Positions 7,604-14,683 of a stretch of DNA of 23,007 bases are shown here, piece by piece; the first letter of the stretch is position 1, and each line of letters starts with the position of its first letter. A program made the position numbers and the translations under genes. The DNA lies in contig JAENZU010000004.1 in NCBI GenBank assembly GCA_016841125.1, positions 1 to 23,007 on the forward strand, given 5' to 3'. Source of the stretch: Melioribacter sp. (GTDB lineage: Bacteria > Bacteroidota > Ignavibacteria > Ignavibacteriales > Melioribacteraceae). The notes beneath the pieces are model-generated. The model was not told the DNA's origin. It saw only the letters and a list, made by a program, of their open reading frames with translations, and made no database searches.

Positions 7604-8384
7604 CATATCAAGATTTCAAAAATTAAAAAACGAAAACAAAAAAATTTCTGTTGTTACATGCTATGATTATTGGTCGGCAAAAATTTTAGCTGATACAAAT
7701 ATCGATGCAATATTGGTTGGCGACAGTGCTGCAATGGTTATGCACGGATATGAAACCACAGTTAATGCAGATATTGAAATGATGGTATTGCATGTTAATG
7801 CGGTTAAAAAGGGAGCCTCTAATAAAATTTTAATTGCCGATATGCCATTTTTAGCGCATCGGAAAGGAATTACTCAGTTGGTTGAGGCCGCAGATAGATT
7901 AATTAAAGCCGGTGCAAATGCAATTAAAATTGAAGGTGCCAAAGGAAATTTAGATTCGATAAAATATTTAGTTGAATCTGGAATTCCGGTTATGGGGCAC
8001 CTAGGATTAACGCCCCAGTCTGTTAATCAAGTAGGAGGCTTTAAAGTGCAAGGTAAAGAAAATGGCTCAGCCGAAAGGATAATTGCCGATGCAGAATCAC
8101 TGCAGGATGCCGGGTGCTTTTCATTAGTTCTGGAACTCGTACCATCCCAATTGGCAAAAGATGTAACAGGAAAATTAAAAATTCCTACAATTGGAATAGG
8201 TGCCGGTAAGCACACCTCAGGGCAGGTTCTGGTGCTTCAAGATCTGCTCGGCATGGATGATAAATTCCAGCCAAAATTTTTACGAAAATACCTTGATGGT
8301 TTTAGTGTAATTAAAGAGGCAGTCAATAATTATGATACCGATGTAAAACAAAAATTATTTCCCAATGAAGAAGAGAGTTATTGA
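7596..8384 (+). CDS. panB: 3-methyl-2-oxobutanoate hydroxymethyltransferase
   Basis: Catalyses transfer of a one-carbon unit from 5,10-methylene-THF to alpha-ketoisovalerate, giving ketopantoate, the first committed step of pantothenate synthesis. The 262 residues are the normal length. The TIM-barrel family motifs are all present: VVTCYDYWSAKILAD, ILVGDSAAMVMHGYETT (metal-binding Asp), ILIADMPF (second metal Asp), AIKIEGA (Glu ligand), PVMGHLGLTPQSVNQVGGFK, VLELVP (general-base Glu) and IPTIGIGAG. It overlaps the DUF2520 gene by 8 nt and its TGA directly abuts the panC ATG, indicating coupled translation. Confidence 0.97.
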   Translation: MNNISRFQKLKNENKKISVVTCYDYWSAKILADTNIDAILVGDSAAMVMHGYETTVNADIEMMVLHVNAVKKGASNKILIADMPFLAHRKGITQLVEAADRLIKAGANAIKIEGAKGNLDSIKYLVESGIPVMGHLGLTPQSVNQVGGFKVQGKENGSAERIIADAESLQDAGCFSLVLELVPSQLAKDVTGKLKIPTIGIGAGKHTSGQVLVLQDLLGMDDKFQPKFLRKYLDGFSVIKEAVNNYDTDVKQKLFPNEEESY

Positions 8385-9173
8385 ATGATAGAAGTTATTA
8401 ATTCCGTTTCTGATTGGAAACAAATATTAGCAGATAAAAAAAATATAAAGAGTATCGGCTTTGTTCCCACAATGGGCGCTCTGCACAAAGGTCACTTATC
8501 TTTGGTTGAAAAAAGTGTTGAGGAAAATGATCTGACTGTTGTAAGCATTTTTGTTAATCCCACTCAGTTCAACGATCCAAATGATCTAAAGAATTATCCC
8601 CGCAATTTTGATCAAGACAAAAACCTGCTTGAGCTGCATAATGTAGATTACATATTCTATCCGGACTATAGCGAGATATATCACGATAATTATAGATACA
8701 AAGTTCAAGAATTGGAATTCAGCAAAAAACTTTGCGGTGCTTCAAGAGATGGTCACTTTGACGGTGTGCTCACGGTAGTAATGAAACTGCTTAATATCAT
8801 TGAGGCTGATACTGCTTACTTCGGCGAAAAAGATTACCAGCAGTATTTACTTATTGACGGCATGGTCAAAGCATTTTTCATGAAAACTAAAATCATCCCA
8901 TGTGCAACTATTCGCAGTGCAGCCGGACTTGCTCACAGTTCACGCAATGAACTGCTGACACATAAACATAGGGAGATCGCTCCGTTATTCGCAAAACTAT
9001 TAAGATCCAATTTATCGGTAGAAGAAATAAAAAATGAACTGAATAAAAGTGAATTTAAGGTTGACTACATTGAAGAGATCGGCAGCAGAAGATTTGGGGC
9101 TGTGTGGCTGGGCAAAGTAAGATTAATCGATAATGTAGAATTAGGAAGGGAGCAAAATGATACTATGTCTTGA
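8385..9173 (+). CDS. panC: pantothenate synthetase (pantoate-beta-alanine ligase)
   Basis: Condenses pantoate and beta-alanine with ATP to pantothenate in the cytoplasm. The nucleotidyltransferase HxGH signature is in FVPTMGALHKGHLSLVEKS, followed by FVNPTQFNDPNDL, FGEKDYQQ and SSRNEL, and the C-terminus has the usual WLGKVRLIDN. At 262 residues it is somewhat shorter than typical (~280), with loss in the C-terminal domain. Two normally conserved places differ: the usual RPGHF is RDGHF, and the usual READGLAMSSRN-like stretch reads IRSAAGLAHSSRN. The core ATP-site residues are intact, so it is probably active. The last 17 nt overlap the start of coaX in another frame. Confidence 0.95.
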   Translation: MIEVINSVSDWKQILADKKNIKSIGFVPTMGALHKGHLSLVEKSVEENDLTVVSIFVNPTQFNDPNDLKNYPRNFDQDKNLLELHNVDYIFYPDYSEIYHDNYRYKVQELEFSKKLCGASRDGHFDGVLTVVMKLLNIIEADTAYFGEKDYQQYLLIDGMVKAFFMKTKIIPCATIRSAAGLAHSSRNELLTHKHREIAPLFAKLLRSNLSVEEIKNELNKSEFKVDYIEEIGSRRFGAVWLGKVRLIDNVELGREQNDTMS

Positions 9174-9945
9174 TGTTGGCAATACTCAAATATATGGCGG
9201 GGTTTACCATAACGATTTACTATCATTACAATTCCGTAAAACATCACGCTCCCAATTTTCATCCGATGAAATAGGTGTTTTTCTAAAAGGTGTTTTGAGG
9301 GAAAACAACATAGACCACAAAAAGATAAATCAAATTGCGATATGCAGTGTTGTACCCGATAAAATTCATTCGCTGAGAAACGGCTGTCTTAAATATTTTG
9401 CCATTGATCCATTTATTCTAAAGCCGGGTGTAAAGACGGGACTCAAAATAAAATACAGAAATCCCGTTGAAGTAGGTACAGACAGAATTGCAAATGCAAT
9501 TGCCGCATATTCTCTCTATCCCAATAAAAATATTATTGTTGTAGATTTCGGGACAGCCACTACATTCTGCGTTATCTCTAAAGAAAAAGAATACCTCGGT
9601 GGGATCATACTTCCCGGCATTCGAATTTCAATGGAAAGTTTGGAGAACAATACTTCCCAACTTCCTTCGGTAGAAATTAAAGCTGTAGAAGACGTAGTCG
9701 GAAGATCGACTGTTGAATCAATTCAGTCCGGATTATATTTCGGTCAGATAGGAATGGTAAAAGAGTTAAAGAAAAGAATAACCGATGAAGCCTTCAACGG
9801 TGAGGAACCGGTTGTAATAGGCACCGGCGGTTTTTCTCGTTTGTTTGAGGATGCGGATTTATTTGATCTCATAATTCCAACTTTAGTTTTGCAGGGTTTA
9901 AAGACTGCACTAAGTATTAATTCTAAGAAATCGGAAGAGGAGTAA
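9157..9945 (+). CDS. coaX: type III pantothenate kinase
   Basis: Phosphorylates pantothenate to 4'-phosphopantothenate, the first step of CoA synthesis. It belongs to the ASKHA fold. Motifs seen are LDVGNTQIYGGVY (phosphate-1 loop), EVGTDRIANAIAA (substrate-binding Asp), VVDFGTATTFCVI (phosphate-2), GGIILPGI and VIGTGGFSRLF (adenosine loop). Type III kinases generally need a monovalent cation and are not feedback-inhibited by CoA, so control of this pathway probably lies elsewhere. The start at 9157 is supported by an AGGAAGGGAG Shine-Dalgarno at 9143-9152 and creates a 17-nt overlap with panC. 262 residues is normal for the family. Confidence 0.96.
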   Translation: MILCLDVGNTQIYGGVYHNDLLSLQFRKTSRSQFSSDEIGVFLKGVLRENNIDHKKINQIAICSVVPDKIHSLRNGCLKYFAIDPFILKPGVKTGLKIKYRNPVEVGTDRIANAIAAYSLYPNKNIIVVDFGTATTFCVISKEKEYLGGIILPGIRISMESLENNTSQLPSVEIKAVEDVVGRSTVESIQSGLYFGQIGMVKELKKRITDEAFNGEEPVVIGTGGFSRLFEDADLFDLIIPTLVLQGLKTALSINSKKSEEE

Positions 9946-10296
9946 ATGCAGGTTACGTTATTAAAATCAAAAATACATAGAGCCAAAGTGACAGATTCGG
10001 ATTTGAATTATGAAGGATCAATCGCAATCGATACTGCTTTGATTAAAGCAGCAAAGTTGTACGAATTCGAAAAAGTTGATATTTACAACATAAATAACGG
10101 CGAACGATTTTCTACTTATGTAATTCCCGGTAAAAAAGGAGAGATAAGTTTAAACGGTGCCGCCGCAAGACTTGTCCATAAAGGTGATCTTATAATTATA
10201 GCCAGCTACGGTGAATACAATGAAGTTGAAGCAAAAAATCACAAGCCGGTACTTGTTTTCGTTGACGGAAAAAACAAAAGAAAAAGTATCAACTAG
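9946..10296 (+). CDS. panD: aspartate 1-decarboxylase
   Basis: Pyruvoyl enzyme making beta-alanine from aspartate, the second substrate of PanC. It is 116 residues long. The self-cleavage site is in LNYEGSIAID, between Gly24 and Ser25, exactly at the family position; Ser25 becomes the pyruvoyl group. Also seen are ERFSTYVIPGKKGEISLNGA, AARLVHKGDLIIIASYG and the C-terminal KPVLVFVD. Its ATG abuts the coaX TAA (TAAATG) with GAGGAG upstream. It is the last gene of the operon; only 2 nt separate its stop from the convergent DUF4287 gene, so there is no room for a separate terminator. Confidence 0.96.
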   Translation: MQVTLLKSKIHRAKVTDSDLNYEGSIAIDTALIKAAKLYEFEKVDIYNINNGERFSTYVIPGKKGEISLNGAAARLVHKGDLIIIASYGEYNEVEAKNHKPVLVFVDGKNKRKSIN

Positions 10297-10298
10297 TT

Positions 10299-10859
10299 TC
10301 AGCTTTGTTCGTAAGCTTGTTTAAGCCAATTGATTAAATCTTTATCAACTTGATTTTTGTCTTCAATCTTAACACGATGACTCACCATCGAATTAAAACT
10401 GCCGGATTTTTCCAATCTTCCCTGCGGTTTCACATCTTTAAGATTTATTCCAACATCAACCCGCGTTTTGGTTGACGGCTGAATTATCGCAAATTGCTTA
10501 TTTCGACGGACACTTACGTAAGCCTTCTTCGGAGCTAACTCAACATCCTTCCCGAATTTATTAACTTCCTTTATTATAGAATCATAAATTGGTTTGAGAT
10601 TGGCTTTATCCCCCGAATACTGCTGGGTAACCAGATCATCCGAATCGGCTGAGCCTGCATCGGCTTGTCGTGCTTTCATTGAAACGAGATTTGCATATCC
10701 GTGTGTAAAACCATGCTCGGCTTTTAAGTATTTTAAAATCTCGCCGTGTTTAGTTAATCCTTTTTTATTTACAACCTTTATCCACTCTTCGAGAGATTTT
10801 CCAAATTTCTCTTTAAGATTTTTAACCATTGTCATTTCTGCTTCCTGCGGTGAAGACAT
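10299..10859 (-). CDS. DUF4287/DUF5655 domain protein of unknown function
   Basis: 186-residue soluble protein. The N-terminal ~70 residues match DUF4287 (MVKNLKEKFGKSLEEWIKVV, then LTKHGEILKYLKAEHGFTHG). The C-terminal ~100 residues match DUF5655 (LKPIYDSIIKEVNKFGKDVE, PKKAYVSVRRNKQFAIIQPS, followed by TKTRVDVGINL, SHRVKI and a final WLKQAYE). The C-terminal domain is often described as resembling a DNA- or nucleic-acid-associated transport domain, but no function is established. It has no signal peptide or membrane segment. It is monocistronic on the minus strand and diverges from the sulfotransferase operon; the 160-nt spacer should hold both promoters. Confidence 0.8.
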   Translation of the reverse strand: MSSPQEAEMTMVKNLKEKFGKSLEEWIKVVNKKGLTKHGEILKYLKAEHGFTHGYANLVSMKARQADAGSADSDDLVTQQYSGDKANLKPIYDSIIKEVNKFGKDVELAPKKAYVSVRRNKQFAIIQPSTKTRVDVGINLKDVKPQGRLEKSGSFNSMVSHRVKIEDKNQVDKDLINWLKQAYEQS

Positions 10860-10956
10860 ATAATTTCCTTTCGTTTTTTGATTTTTATAAAGTTAATAAT
10901 TAAGCAAATAATTTTCACAGATATTTCCGCATTCTAATAAATTTTTAATATATTAT

Positions 10957-10986
10957 GGCACGTAAGAGATATAAGAATTACGTGTC
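10957..10986. promoter_or_regulatory. inverted repeat upstream of the sulfotransferase operon
   Basis: CACGTAA (10959-10965) and TTACGTG (10978-10984) are perfect 7-bp arms around a 12-nt spacer. The stem can extend by a G-T and a G-C pair to 10957-10986. It lies 34 nt upstream of the ATG at 11020 and close to where the plus-strand promoter should be (TATTAT at 10951-10956). It could be an operator for a dimeric regulator or a 5'-leader hairpin; nothing identifies the regulator. Confidence 0.35.
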
Positions 10987-11019
10987 TCACTTTGCAGAAT
11001 ATTAAAAAAGGAATATACA

Positions 11020-11157
11020 ATGTTGATGTATTTAGGACCAGGATTAGGAGGCGGAGTTTTGCTGATAATTATTGGTGTCTTGGCTTTGATAATTATCACA
11101 CTCTTTACGTTTTTCTGGTTTCCCATTAAGCGCTTCTTCAAAAAGAGAAAGAAATGA
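11020..11157 (+). CDS. 45-aa single-span membrane peptide, first gene of sulfotransferase operon
   Basis: Short ORF read directly from the sequence: ATG at 11020, TGA at 11155-11157, 45 residues. It begins MLMYLGPGLGGG, continues as one strongly hydrophobic helix (~13-34, LLIIIGVLALIIITLF), and ends with a basic tail FPIKRFFKKRKK, which by the positive-inside rule puts the C-terminus in the cytoplasm. A good AAGGA Shine-Dalgarno lies about 8 nt upstream, and the stop overlaps the sulfotransferase start as ATGA, so translation is coupled. The Gly/Pro-rich N-terminus and these signals argue for a real gene. Function unknown; a membrane partner or assembly factor for the following two enzymes is the likely role. 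Confidence 0.75.
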   Translation: MLMYLGPGLGGGVLLIIIGVLALIIITLFTFFWFPIKRFFKKRKK

Positions 11158-12635
11158 TATTTGAATTTCTTGCCGGAATTTTTGTAGCGGTCTCGGCGGG
11201 GATATTTTTTCTTGCAATAAATTACATCAAGTCTGCCAATGATTGGATAATTGAAACATCAAAATTTATTTACTTCAGTGGTCATCCGGTTTTAAATGAT
11301 GACGAGATTTATAGTCTAATAACTAAGAAGTTCAGAAAAGTCTTTTCCTCATTTCTCATTATTATTATTAAGACTTTCATTTTTATCATTGCTGCTCTTG
11401 CAATAGTTGCGTTTAGTTCGATCGCTTTGCACTTTATAATATCCGGTTCAATGAGCGACTTCAACAGTTTTGATCTTGCCTCAAAACTTTTTCCTGAACA
11501 TCTTTATGATTGGCCTTTTATTTTAGGCACGTTAATTCCGATAATCATTGTCCCACTTATTCAGAAGAAGAAAACGACAAATCCAGATGATCCTTATACC
11601 CCGCTCGAAAAGTTTATGCATTATCTATTTTTAGGCAATGCAAACATCTCTAAATTGCTATTTAAATTTGAATTAATAAAAAATAAGAAATTTTTAGAAT
11701 CATCAAGCACAAAACAGAATGTATATGTATCAGGTTTAGCAAGAGCAGGTACTACAGTGCTCATGCAGTATCTCGCACAAATACCTCATTTTAAAAGTCT
11801 CACTTACAGGAATATGCCTTTCATTTTTTTACCAAGAACGTGGCTGAAACACTCTTCAAAAAAAGAGGCTGTGGAAACAGAGCGTTTTCATAAAGATGGA
11901 ATAAAGCATAGCGTTGATACACAGGAAGCACTCGAAGAACCATTTTGGCGAAATTATATTGGTGCCGGTTACATTAAAGAAGATGTGATCACTGCACACT
12001 CGATTGATGATAAAATTTATAACAACTATGATGCATTTAGAAAACTGGTTGCGGAAAATTCAATTTACCTGGCTAAGAACAATAACCATTTATTACGCGC
12101 AGAATCATTGCATCAATTAGATTCAAATACCGGGAATAAAACCATTACAATTATTCCCTTTAGATATCCTTACGCTCAAGCGAAATCTTTACTAACCCAA
12201 CATAAGACTCTATCATCTTTGCAGAATAGAAATGAATTTGCCCTCGATTACATGGACTTTTTAGTTCATCATGAATTTGGGCTGCATCACAAAATGGCAA
12301 TTCTATCTGAAAATGAAAACAGCCATACCCCCAAGGGGGATAAAGATTCAATTGAATACTGGGCAAATATCTGGTATTTATTTTATAAAGAGGCGCTAAA
12401 TAAATATTCTGATAAAGAGAATTTTTATTTTTTCTGCTATGAAAAATTTGTGGAAGATCCGCATTCATCAATAGCTAAAATAATTTCTTTGCTTGAAGTG
12501 CCTGATGATCAAATAACCTCAATCGAAATAAAAAAGTTCACACCTAAAAAGAATAGCGAACCGGAAAATATTAATCAAGAGTATATAAATCTTTATAATG
12601 CATTAGTTTCAAAGGCGGTCAACAATGAAAGCTGA
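11154..12635 (+). CDS. membrane-anchored PAPS-dependent sulfotransferase family protein
   Basis: 493 residues. The N-terminal ~140 residues carry hydrophobic segments at about 2-24, 64-95 and 121-137, followed by KKK, which leaves the catalytic part on the cytoplasmic side. The catalytic domain starts with YVSGLARAGTTVLMQYL (residues 191-207), the P-loop-like 5'-phosphosulfate-binding motif of the sulfotransferase superfamily (GxxRSGTT type). A later IIPFRYPYAQAKSLLTQHK (333-351) fits the 3'-phosphate-binding region (R-x-P, then a conserved Ser). The C-terminal FFCYEKFVEDP resembles the end of the superfamily core. The expected reaction is sulfo transfer from PAPS to a hydroxyl on an unknown, perhaps lipid-linked, acceptor. 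It overlaps the small membrane peptide by 4 nt and the ASST gene by 11 nt, so the three products are probably made together. Confidence 0.82.
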   Translation: MIFEFLAGIFVAVSAGIFFLAINYIKSANDWIIETSKFIYFSGHPVLNDDEIYSLITKKFRKVFSSFLIIIIKTFIFIIAALAIVAFSSIALHFIISGSMSDFNSFDLASKLFPEHLYDWPFILGTLIPIIIVPLIQKKKTTNPDDPYTPLEKFMHYLFLGNANISKLLFKFELIKNKKFLESSSTKQNVYVSGLARAGTTVLMQYLAQIPHFKSLTYRNMPFIFLPRTWLKHSSKKEAVETERFHKDGIKHSVDTQEALEEPFWRNYIGAGYIKEDVITAHSIDDKIYNNYDAFRKLVAENSIYLAKNNNHLLRAESLHQLDSNTGNKTITIIPFRYPYAQAKSLLTQHKTLSSLQNRNEFALDYMDFLVHHEFGLHHKMAILSENENSHTPKGDKDSIEYWANIWYLFYKEALNKYSDKENFYFFCYEKFVEDPHSSIAKIISLLEVPDDQITSIEIKKFTPKKNSEPENINQEYINLYNALVSKAVNNES

Positions 12636-13980
12636 TAAATTTATTAAAGTTATTCGTTACCTTTTGGTTACTTTTTTTATCATTTGGGGTGTGGCATGGC
12701 TAAGCATTCGAGGTTTTAAAAGAAATGATGTAAACAGAAATTTTGTTGAAAAAACTTTTATACTAATGCACAATACTCCTGATATGATTAAGGAGTGGTT
12801 TAAGAGTTCCGAACATCAAATGAAAATAATTTCTCATGATGAAATGACTGAACAAATCGGGAAGCTCACAAAATTTGATAAAGTAAATGATTCCCTCTAC
12901 TTGCTTTACTACAATTATATGGGTGATGAGAAAGGAAAGATATTTTTCCAAAGCATCAAATCCGGGGAGATTCTTTATTCATGGAATCTTCCGATGGATG
13001 AGATAATGCAAGACTTAATAGAAATAGATAAAAAATTCAATGAGAAATACTACTCGCAGGAAATTAACTTAAGATTTTCAGATCGAGTCTCAAAAAATAT
13101 TCCAGCTATTCAAATCAGTGCCCCCATTATGTTTAAAGATTCATCTATTGTTTTTCATTGCGGTATTCTCGGATATTTATACAAGCTGGATAAAAATTCT
13201 AGCATACTTTGGAAAAGTAAAAGTTTGACACACCATTCAATTGAGGTTGATGAGGAAGGAACTATTTGGACATGTTCCGTAAACCTCAACAATGATTTCG
13301 CAAATAGATACGGTTTTAGAGACGATGTAATATTAGGAATAGATCAAAATGGAAATGAAACTCACTTTATTTCTCTAACAGATATGTTCCTGAAGAATAG
13401 ACTATTTAAAGATCTGATCGGTTCAACCCCCGGTGTAAAGAATACATACGGACTAGATCCGTATCATCTTAATGATATTCTGCCAATAGAAAATGATGGA
13501 ATTTTCTGGAAGAAGAATGACCTCTTTATTAGTTTGCGGCATCAGAGTATGCTGGCTATTTTCCGTCCAAATACAGGAGAAATTATTTGGCACAAAAAGG
13601 GTCCCTGGTATGCACAGCATGACATTAACATTGTAAGCGATTCCGTCATATCAGTTTTTAATAATAATACACTTTTTACAATTGCATATATTATTGCTGA
13701 TTCAACAAGTAATATTGCCTACTATAATTTATCCAGCGATACTACGGATTATTATTACTCAAATGTTTTCAGCTCAGGTACGCAAGGTCGACAAAGTTTG
13801 ATTCCAAATGGCGAACTGATAGTTGAAGAGACCAACACCGGTAAGTATATCATTTTTGATAAAGATAAAAATGTTGAAGCTAAGTTTTATATACCATTCT
13901 TTTCAGACTCAACAAATGCGATGAATCCAACATGGGGTAGGGTTTATTTGCAAACTAAAGATGACTTCATTCATTTTTAA
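12625..13980 (+). CDS. membrane-anchored arylsulfotransferase (ASST) family protein
   Basis: 451 residues. There is one N-terminal membrane anchor (~8-28, YLLVTFFIIWGVAWL) with a basic start, so the enzyme domain should face the periplasm. The remainder reads as a beta-propeller of the arylsulfotransferase family: LYKLDKNSSILWKSKSLTHH (His203/204), DPYHLNDI (His281), SLRHQSML (Arg305), WYAQHDI (His332), and PNGELIVEETNTGKYIIFD near the end. The conserved His/Arg set corresponds to the active-site pattern of ASST enzymes, which move a sulfuryl group from a phenolic sulfate ester to another phenol without PAPS, through a sulfo-histidine. Which His is the nucleophile here needs an alignment. Overlaps the sulfotransferase gene by 11 nt. 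Its 3' end overlaps the convergent reductase gene by 14 nt. Confidence 0.82.
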   Translation: MKADKFIKVIRYLLVTFFIIWGVAWLSIRGFKRNDVNRNFVEKTFILMHNTPDMIKEWFKSSEHQMKIISHDEMTEQIGKLTKFDKVNDSLYLLYYNYMGDEKGKIFFQSIKSGEILYSWNLPMDEIMQDLIEIDKKFNEKYYSQEINLRFSDRVSKNIPAIQISAPIMFKDSSIVFHCGILGYLYKLDKNSSILWKSKSLTHHSIEVDEEGTIWTCSVNLNNDFANRYGFRDDVILGIDQNGNETHFISLTDMFLKNRLFKDLIGSTPGVKNTYGLDPYHLNDILPIENDGIFWKKNDLFISLRHQSMLAIFRPNTGEIIWHKKGPWYAQHDINIVSDSVISVFNNNTLFTIAYIIADSTSNIAYYNLSSDTTDYYYSNVFSSGTQGRQSLIPNGELIVEETNTGKYIIFDKDKNVEAKFYIPFFSDSTNAMNPTWGRVYLQTKDDFIHF

Positions 13981-14509
13981 ACATATCTCTTTTATAGTGA
14001 TCCTGCACAAATCCATTTCCGAATGAGTTCGAACTTAATAGATCAAATTTAGTTTCCGTTCCAGTTTCTCCAAATAATGGAATCCCATCTCCGAGCAGTA
14101 CCGGTATTTTTGTTATAATCATCTCATCAATTAAATCTTCCTTCAAAAAACTTTGGATTGTCAAACCACCATCGATATATAGATTCTTCAACCCGCGTGA
14201 TTCCAATTCCGCAGCAAGTTCTTTAATTGATTTGTTTGTTAATTTTACTTTTCCGGACAAATGATCATCAATCAATTTCAAAGTTCGGCTTAAAACAAAT
14301 ACCGGTTTATCATAAGGCCATGCACCAAATGTCAATACTTTTTCGAATGTGTTTCTCCCCATTATTACTGCATCAATTTTTTTCATAAATTCGGAATAAC
14401 CGTAATCATTACCGTCAGGATTAGGAATCTCATTCAGCCAATCAATGCTGCCGTCTTTCTTTGCAATATAGCCATCGAGGCTTACTGCTATAAATACAAA
14501 ACATGCCAT
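13967..14509 (-). CDS. RibD-C/dihydrofolate-reductase-like family protein
   Basis: About 180 residues from the chosen start, of the COG0262-type family (YyaP/YwjB-like), which shares the DHFR fold and binds NADPH; most members are not true DHFRs and their substrates are unknown. Motifs are FIAVSLDGYIAKKDGSIDWL, DAVIMGRNTFE, KPVFVLSRT, NLYIDGGLTIQSFL and IPVLLGDGIPLFG. In-frame ATGs exist upstream (to 14605), but the ATG at 14509 is preferred: AAAGGAAA lies at 14514-14521 on the minus strand, and family members begin at this strand. The extra N-terminal residues of the longer reading are unlike the family. Convergent with the ASST gene, overlapping it by 14 nt at the 3' ends. Confidence 0.85.
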   Translation of the reverse strand: MACFVFIAVSLDGYIAKKDGSIDWLNEIPNPDGNDYGYSEFMKKIDAVIMGRNTFEKVLTFGAWPYDKPVFVLSRTLKLIDDHLSGKVKLTNKSIKELAAELESRGLKNLYIDGGLTIQSFLKEDLIDEMIITKIPVLLGDGIPLFGETGTETKFDLLSSNSFGNGFVQDHYKRDMFKNE

Positions 14510-14629
14510 GAACTTTCCTTTAAAATAAATTTTAGCAAACATGAAAATAAATCCCCACCAATTATATTGCAATTCAAAAAGAAAATGTAGTACGTCAAAT
14601 TGCATTCAAATCTTAATTTGGATAGTTTA

Positions 14630-14659
14630 GGCATGGTGTAAATTTCATATTTTTTGATT
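14630..14659 (+). promoter_or_regulatory. candidate promoter for sbcDC, Bacteroidetes-like
   Basis: Upstream of sbcD, about 40 nt before the ATG, TTTG is followed after 18 nt by TAAATTTC, matching TTTG-N-TAnnTTTG except for the last base. Coordinates are approximate. Tentative because of low information content. Confidence 0.2.
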
Positions 14660-14683
14660 CAACAATTTTTAACGGGGTAATAA

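Noticed and set aside
14510..14605. Longer 212-aa form of the RibD-C/DHFR-like protein
   Set aside because: The extra 32 residues are not family-like and the AAAGGAAA Shine-Dalgarno points to the ATG at 14509.
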